A stretch of DNA of 22,500 bases, taken from Theodoxus fluviatilis (taxonomy: Eukaryota > Mollusca > Gastropoda > Cycloneritida > Neritidae). Positions within the stretch are counted from its first letter, which is position 1. Every line of letters begins with the position of its first letter. A model generated the notes under the pieces. It ran no database searches and was not told the origin of the DNA. It worked only from the letters and a program-made list of their open reading frames with translations. A program made the position numbers and the translations under genes. The DNA lies in assembly GCA_034096865.1 (NCBI GenBank), contig JAWQFJ010009708.1, positions 5,001-27,500 on the forward strand, written 5' to 3'. Shown piece by piece: positions 17,571 through 22,500 of this stretch.

Positions 17571-18008
17571 TCCGCAGGCGGGGTTCCCTCTACAGACTGC
17601 AAGAGGATAAATCTTCGGGAAAGGGAGAGAAAAAAACGTTATTACCGTATGATCTCAGATCCATCCTACACACCCGATTATCGGTTCTAGCAGAGTCACT
17701 ACCCTGCGAACCCCTGAAAATCCACACCCTCGTTTTTTCACTGGTTTAGGGGGGAATAGTAATTACTTTAAACGATCAAGATGGTCAGTTTCGCTTCCCA
17801 ATAAGCGTTCAGAGGCTCTCTTTGGCTTCCAGAGAACTCACCGTGACCGACCTCTAAGTCTTGCCCGAAAACCCCAGTTTAAGGCAACCATCGTACTATC
17901 AACCACCAGCTGTAAACTCGACTCGCGAAAACTTTTGTACTAAGAAGATGTAACGCGAACTAAGCACAGGTTTCAGCCAAACTTGTCGATAAGGGAGCAA
18001 CGGGGCAG
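17571..18008. other. Region without a recognised gene
   Basis: No motif-bearing frame or repeat was seen between the 24-bp array and the GA tract. Confidence 0.5.
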
Positions 18009-18011
18009 TGA

Positions 18012-18093
<82 letters not shown>
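18009..18093. repeat. (GA)n microsatellite
   Basis: About 85 bp of GA with one GTGA interruption at the start. Confidence 0.95.
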
Positions 18094-18095
<2 letters not shown>

Positions 18096-18124
18096 CGCGT
18101 CCGCGCAAGTGCGCATGCACGAAT

Positions 18125-18193
18125 ACACACACACACACACACACATACACACACACACACACACACGCAAACACAAAACACACACACACACAT

Positions 18194-18246
<53 letters not shown>
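18125..18246. repeat. (CA)n microsatellite with CGCG insert
   Basis: CA repeat with AAAACA and CGCGCG interruptions, 30 bp from the GA tract. Confidence 0.93.
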
Positions 18247-18247
<1 letters not shown>

Positions 18248-18356
18248 CTAAAACAATGTACTACTGCTTTTCTCCCCAAGGGCCGGCTGCCCATTTTAAC
18301 ACCTGGACTGACCAATTCATTTATGCATATAGACAAAATGTTTTCTTGTTAATCTG

Positions 18357-18758
18357 ATGAGCGCTGAACAAAAGTTACCCATACTGCACATTACTGCGAC
18401 CGACTCCCTGACTGCAAAAGTCGATCCAGAATCCCTCACCGCCTGGCTGGAGACCACCTTCTTCCCTCGTGGCCAGCCTTACATGAGAGGTTGGATGATT
18501 CCAGTGAACCTGCTTGTGAATACCGATTGCAGCGCAGCGCGGCCAACAGAGAGCTGGTTGGAGTTTTGCCGTGCCCGAGACATTGATCCTGAACGACTCT
18601 GGTTGCAAGTCTCAGGCACGGCCAGTCCTGGAGTCTGCCAGACTCCACGCAACCTTCACCTTCACCGAGTTTTTTGTGGAGTGCAGACTGGCTGTGAGCG
18701 TGCATGTAATCCTGGTGTCTTTTCCGTCTCTGTCTGTCTGCTGCAGAAGTCTGCATGA
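18357..18758 (+). CDS. Unrecognised 133-codon open frame
   Basis: ATG at 18357. It reads DSLTAKVDPESLTAWLETTF, FPRGQPYMRGWMIPVNLLVN and then RARDIDPERLWLQVSG. The first 80 residues look less repetitive and more protein-like than most frames here. However, the opposite strand is also open for 111 codons, and no homologous family is recognised. It could be an exon piece, a decayed element or chance. No core promoter or poly(A) signal was assigned. Confidence 0.2.
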   Translation: MSAEQKLPILHITATDSLTAKVDPESLTAWLETTFFPRGQPYMRGWMIPVNLLVNTDCSAARPTESWLEFCRARDIDPERLWLQVSGTASPGVCQTPRNLHLHRVFCGVQTGCERACNPGVFSVSVCLLQKSA

Positions 18759-18999
18759 CCTTCCTCTCCAATGGAATTGCTTGGCTCTGATTTGCAGGGC
18801 GTTACCCGGGAAGTTTGGCCGAAGGACAGACAAAAATCAATGTTACAATTCGGTGAAAAACGAATCTGAAATGTTTGCCCAACTTTATAGTCGTCGTTGT
18901 AATGATTAGTCTTGAAAGATCGTTATTTTGATGGCGTATTTGCATTGCTGATGGTATCAGATCAGAATTCATCCAGTAGACAGGTGTTGAACATTTAGG

Positions 19000-19393
<394 letters not shown>

Positions 19394-20665
19394 TTTTTGG
19401 GGTGCAAAGCCCGCTACTGTCTGCTTCCATTCTACTATCAACGTCCCTTCTCTGTCATTTTACTCTCCGGACAGTTGGTCGTCTTTTGCCATGCTCCTGC
19501 GTAGTGGGTGTGGCGTGTGTATCGGGCAAAGCCTGCTAGTCATAAATAAGGGAGGGTACTGTTACAGAACTTTATGTTATGATTACTTAAATGTTACTAT
19601 TAAGTAATATCTGTTGTGTGTGTGTATCTGAATGCACAACCGTGTGTTTCTACTGTTTAGTTTCTCATTTACTTCATTCTAGGGAGATTCAGTGTGCTCG
19701 ATTGGACCATAACCCAGGCTTCTCGCAACTCTGTTCAGGCCTGCATTCCTTTTTCGGCGAGCAGGTGCGATGTTCGATACTGCAGGGGTTTCAGATTGAA
19801 CTATCCCTGTAGTTTTGGAGTACGAATACAGTCACCGCATCTCCCTGCTCGCTTCGTAAGAGTCGAATACTTACGAAAATCGATGCAAGATTTGCTCTTA
19901 CCTCAAACGGCTCTATTGATTATCGTGTTCAATGGCTTTACATTGCCTACAAAGGCTGAATATATGGTCGTAATAATTTAGTCAGTCAGTCAGTCAGTTT
20001 GTGAGACGTTTATTCATGGGCTGATCCGCGAGAAAGGTGCTTTACTTGCATTGTCAATACTCACTTAAGAGTACAGCCAGGTGCCCGTAAGAACAGTGAA
20101 GGCACAGTATGGTGTAACTTATTCATCCTCTAGCCAGTATCGGGTATGACTAGCCCTGTGGAAAGTAGATGGCGTTGGTACCTGACAATGGTTGTCCTGT
20201 CAGTCTGTGATTGTGGACAGCTGCCAGGCACCTTTCTGATGACGAAGATTATGATAGGCGATTTGAAATTCAGGAATTAGGTGAAAAGTCGCTCAGTGTT
20301 CTCTTTAGTCATTGAGATATTCACTCTGATACTCCGATATGTAAATGAGTCGTGGGTGCTGCTTGATTTTGCTATTTCATTCTTTGTTTATGTTCCGCTC
20401 TGCACAAAAGGGCACCCAACGTCACAAAATTTTCAAGCTTATCGATTTAAAAAAGTGAATAATCTATCCGTTCTAGTTAATGTAGAAAATTGTGTAACTT
20501 TAGTTTGGGAAAACAAAAATGAGTACGTTATTCAAACATTCTAAAAGTACTGACATCAAGGCTGTTTGATGCGAAAGTCAACTTTACATATTTGGTAACT
20601 CTCTAAAACGTTACAGTTTGAGCATTGCTTTGTATGAAAAAAGGCCTGAAGCTGTGCAAAACAAC
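19394..20665. other. 1.3 kb without a recognised gene
   Basis: It has frames of 73 to 95 codons without motifs and a short (GTCA)n repeat at 19980-19998. Confidence 0.45.
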
Positions 20666-20708
20666 GGGGGGGGGGGGGGGGGGGGGTTGGTGGGGGGGGG
20701 GGGGGGGG
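20666..20708. repeat. Poly-G run
   Basis: G21, TT, GG, T, then G17-18, a strong plus-strand G-quadruplex candidate. Homopolymer length is likely to be imprecise in any assembly. Confidence 0.95.
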
Positions 20709-21190
20709 CAATGGATGATCCTGCATGTGCTCGCAATTCATTTAACAAATTGTGAACATGAACATTTTATGAAGTATTTCTGAAATATAAAACAAAATAG
20801 CCAGGAAAAGTTCGAAATGTTCCACAGCTCACTGTCTGAGGCATGAATACGGCAGCCATTTTCATACCAACGAATGGACCCTGATAGTCAAGAACAGAAG
20901 TAAACAACATGAGTAGTGTCTCTGTTGACATGCTTCTGTTGTTGGAATGATTTGTACTAGTTCCAAAATGTATGTATCATGTGACAATCACATTCATACT
21001 AATAAGCTTTTGTATTACAGTGTGCTTTTACTGTTCCTTCCCGTGAACCTGCGTGTTCCTTTCATTAAGTCTAAGCTAGACACTTTTCCTTTTTATTTAG
21101 AAAATGTACGCACTATTCAGTTAGTCTGTCAGTCAGGGAGTCAGTCACTGTGTTTGAATGTGTATCTGAATGCTTGCATCTGTACACAGT

Positions 21191-21191
<1 letters not shown>
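20709..21191. other. Region without a recognised gene
   Basis: AT-rich. One plus frame (20947 onward) opens here but only becomes long by running into CT repeats. It starts MICTSSKMYVSC and has no recognised domain. Confidence 0.45.

Positions 21192-21261
<70 letters not shown>
21192..21261. repeat. (CT)n microsatellite
   Basis: About 70 bp of pure CT. Confidence 0.95.
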
Positions 21262-21263
<2 letters not shown>

Positions 21264-21362
21264 CATTTCCATATTTAAATTTTGCTTCTCTGGTACAATA
21301 TCTACTCATTTTAGTATGTTTAAGAAATTGTACATGTATAATTCTTGCTTTAATTATACTGA

Positions 21363-21394
<32 letters not shown>

Positions 21395-21413
21395 CGCTCT
21401 CTCTCGCTCTCTT
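21363..21413. repeat. (CT)n-(CG)n-(CT)n composite
   Basis: CT, then (CG)9 at 21379-21397, then CT. The CG block is Z-DNA-prone and CpG-dense. Confidence 0.92.
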
Positions 21414-21528
21414 CCCTCCCTCCCTCCCTCTCCCCCACCCACTCCCCCACCCTCTCTCTCTAATCCACCCACCCTCTTACTCTCATTCTCTCTTCCCTTC
21501 CTTCCCCTTTCCCCAGCCCCCCCCCCCC

Positions 21529-22023
<495 letters not shown>

Positions 22024-22027
22024 ACAG

Positions 22028-22288
22028 ATGGAGGATGTCAAGCCAGTTTGTTTCGCTCCATCTTTCACACAGAGGCCTGACCAAATGGAGCACGCTGAGA
22101 CCACGGAGTCCGGGCCACCACGAGCCGCCCGTGATCTCCAGCCCCTGCAGGAACCTCTTCCTCGTGATCAGCGCATGGCCTGGCAATGGCGGCCGTGGTG
22201 GGGGACGGGGGGACTGGACTCAAGGAGGCAAATGCAGCTTCCTGTTTCCTCCCGTTGCCTACGTGACCTGATGATGGCTGACACTGTC
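22028..22288 (+). CDS. Tentative exon, unrecognised product
   Basis: The CT tract followed by AAAACAG (22021-22027) forms a good 3' splice site, and GTC|GTAAGC (donor at 22289) is a plausible 5' splice site. Between them one frame is open for 87 codons from MEDVKPVCFAPSFTQ to MMADTV, in GC-rich sequence unlike its flanks. Two other frames (one plus, one minus) are also open over most of it, and no domain is recognised. It could instead be a coincidence produced by the pyrimidine repeat. Confidence 0.22.
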
Positions 22289-22500
22289 GTAAGCAAGATT
22301 CGGATAAAACTGCAGTTTTGTGTTCCACCGCCATTTCCTACAGCCGCAACTTTCTGGAAGGCGAGAGTGCTTATCGTGCAGAACACCCCGAAACCGTTTT
22401 TTGATTGGGCAGTGTCAGTGGTGGTGTAAACTGCCCGCTCTCCCAAATAGACAGAAACCAGATCTGGCGCGTTTTTATTGCCAGCAAAGCAAAGAAAACT

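Noticed and set aside
17138..17602. 154-codon minus-strand protein over the 24-bp array
   Set aside because: A period divisible by three keeps several frames open on both strands. No start context, splice sites or homology supports translation.

Overview
The window looks like nuclear DNA from a metazoan, most likely a marine lophotrochozoan such as a gastropod mollusc. That placement is an inference from three things: short coding exons with canonical GT/AG introns and an NR1-like nuclear receptor, a very high load of microsatellites and minisatellites, and remnants of a non-LTR retrotransposon and a hAT-like element. No bacterial operon, CRISPR array, rRNA or tRNA was seen. Almost all long open frames are translations of simple repeats (CT, CA, GACA, GGT) and are not genes.

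Left end (1-6600). The only convincingly protein-coding locus is a nuclear-receptor ligand-binding-domain (LBD) gene on the minus strand. It has five coding exons (5824-5421, 4901-4793, 4458-4317, 4042-3912, 3568-3476) whose splice phases all agree. A TATA box and a consensus 5' splice site near 6592-6517 suggest a short non-coding first exon. Spliced onto 5824, it would place an ATG in good context and give an LBD-only product without a DNA-binding domain. The gene stops before LBD helices 10-12, because bases 1-2229 are an apparently perfect reverse complement of 2336-4564, around a 106-bp spacer. The last three exons are therefore duplicated on the plus strand. The duplication is either an assembly foldback or a very recent inverted duplication. 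The arms also hold a CRE-bearing segment, a short exon-like piece ending in a CxC motif, and a 16-bp minisatellite in which the arm ends.

Middle (6600-13100). Simple repeats dominate: CT, TCG/TCC, CT-CA-CT, GA, GACA, GGT. Between them lie a decayed ORF pair, one with a Lys/Ser/Arg-rich motif and one a ZZ-type zinc finger, and a 44-bp tandem array of about 25.6 copies (10310-11437).

Right part (13100-22500). This holds a 337-bp hAT-like non-autonomous element with 12-bp terminal inverted repeats and a 5-bp duplication, a 45-bp tandem repeat, a decayed LINE reverse-transcriptase C-terminal region on the minus strand, and a 24-bp array full of CACGTG hexamers. It also holds long GT, GA and CT tracts, poly-G and poly-C runs, a second copy of a retroposon-like tail module, and one tentative exon near the right edge. 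Apart from the nuclear receptor, nothing suggests genes working together; this is repeat-rich intronic or intergenic DNA.
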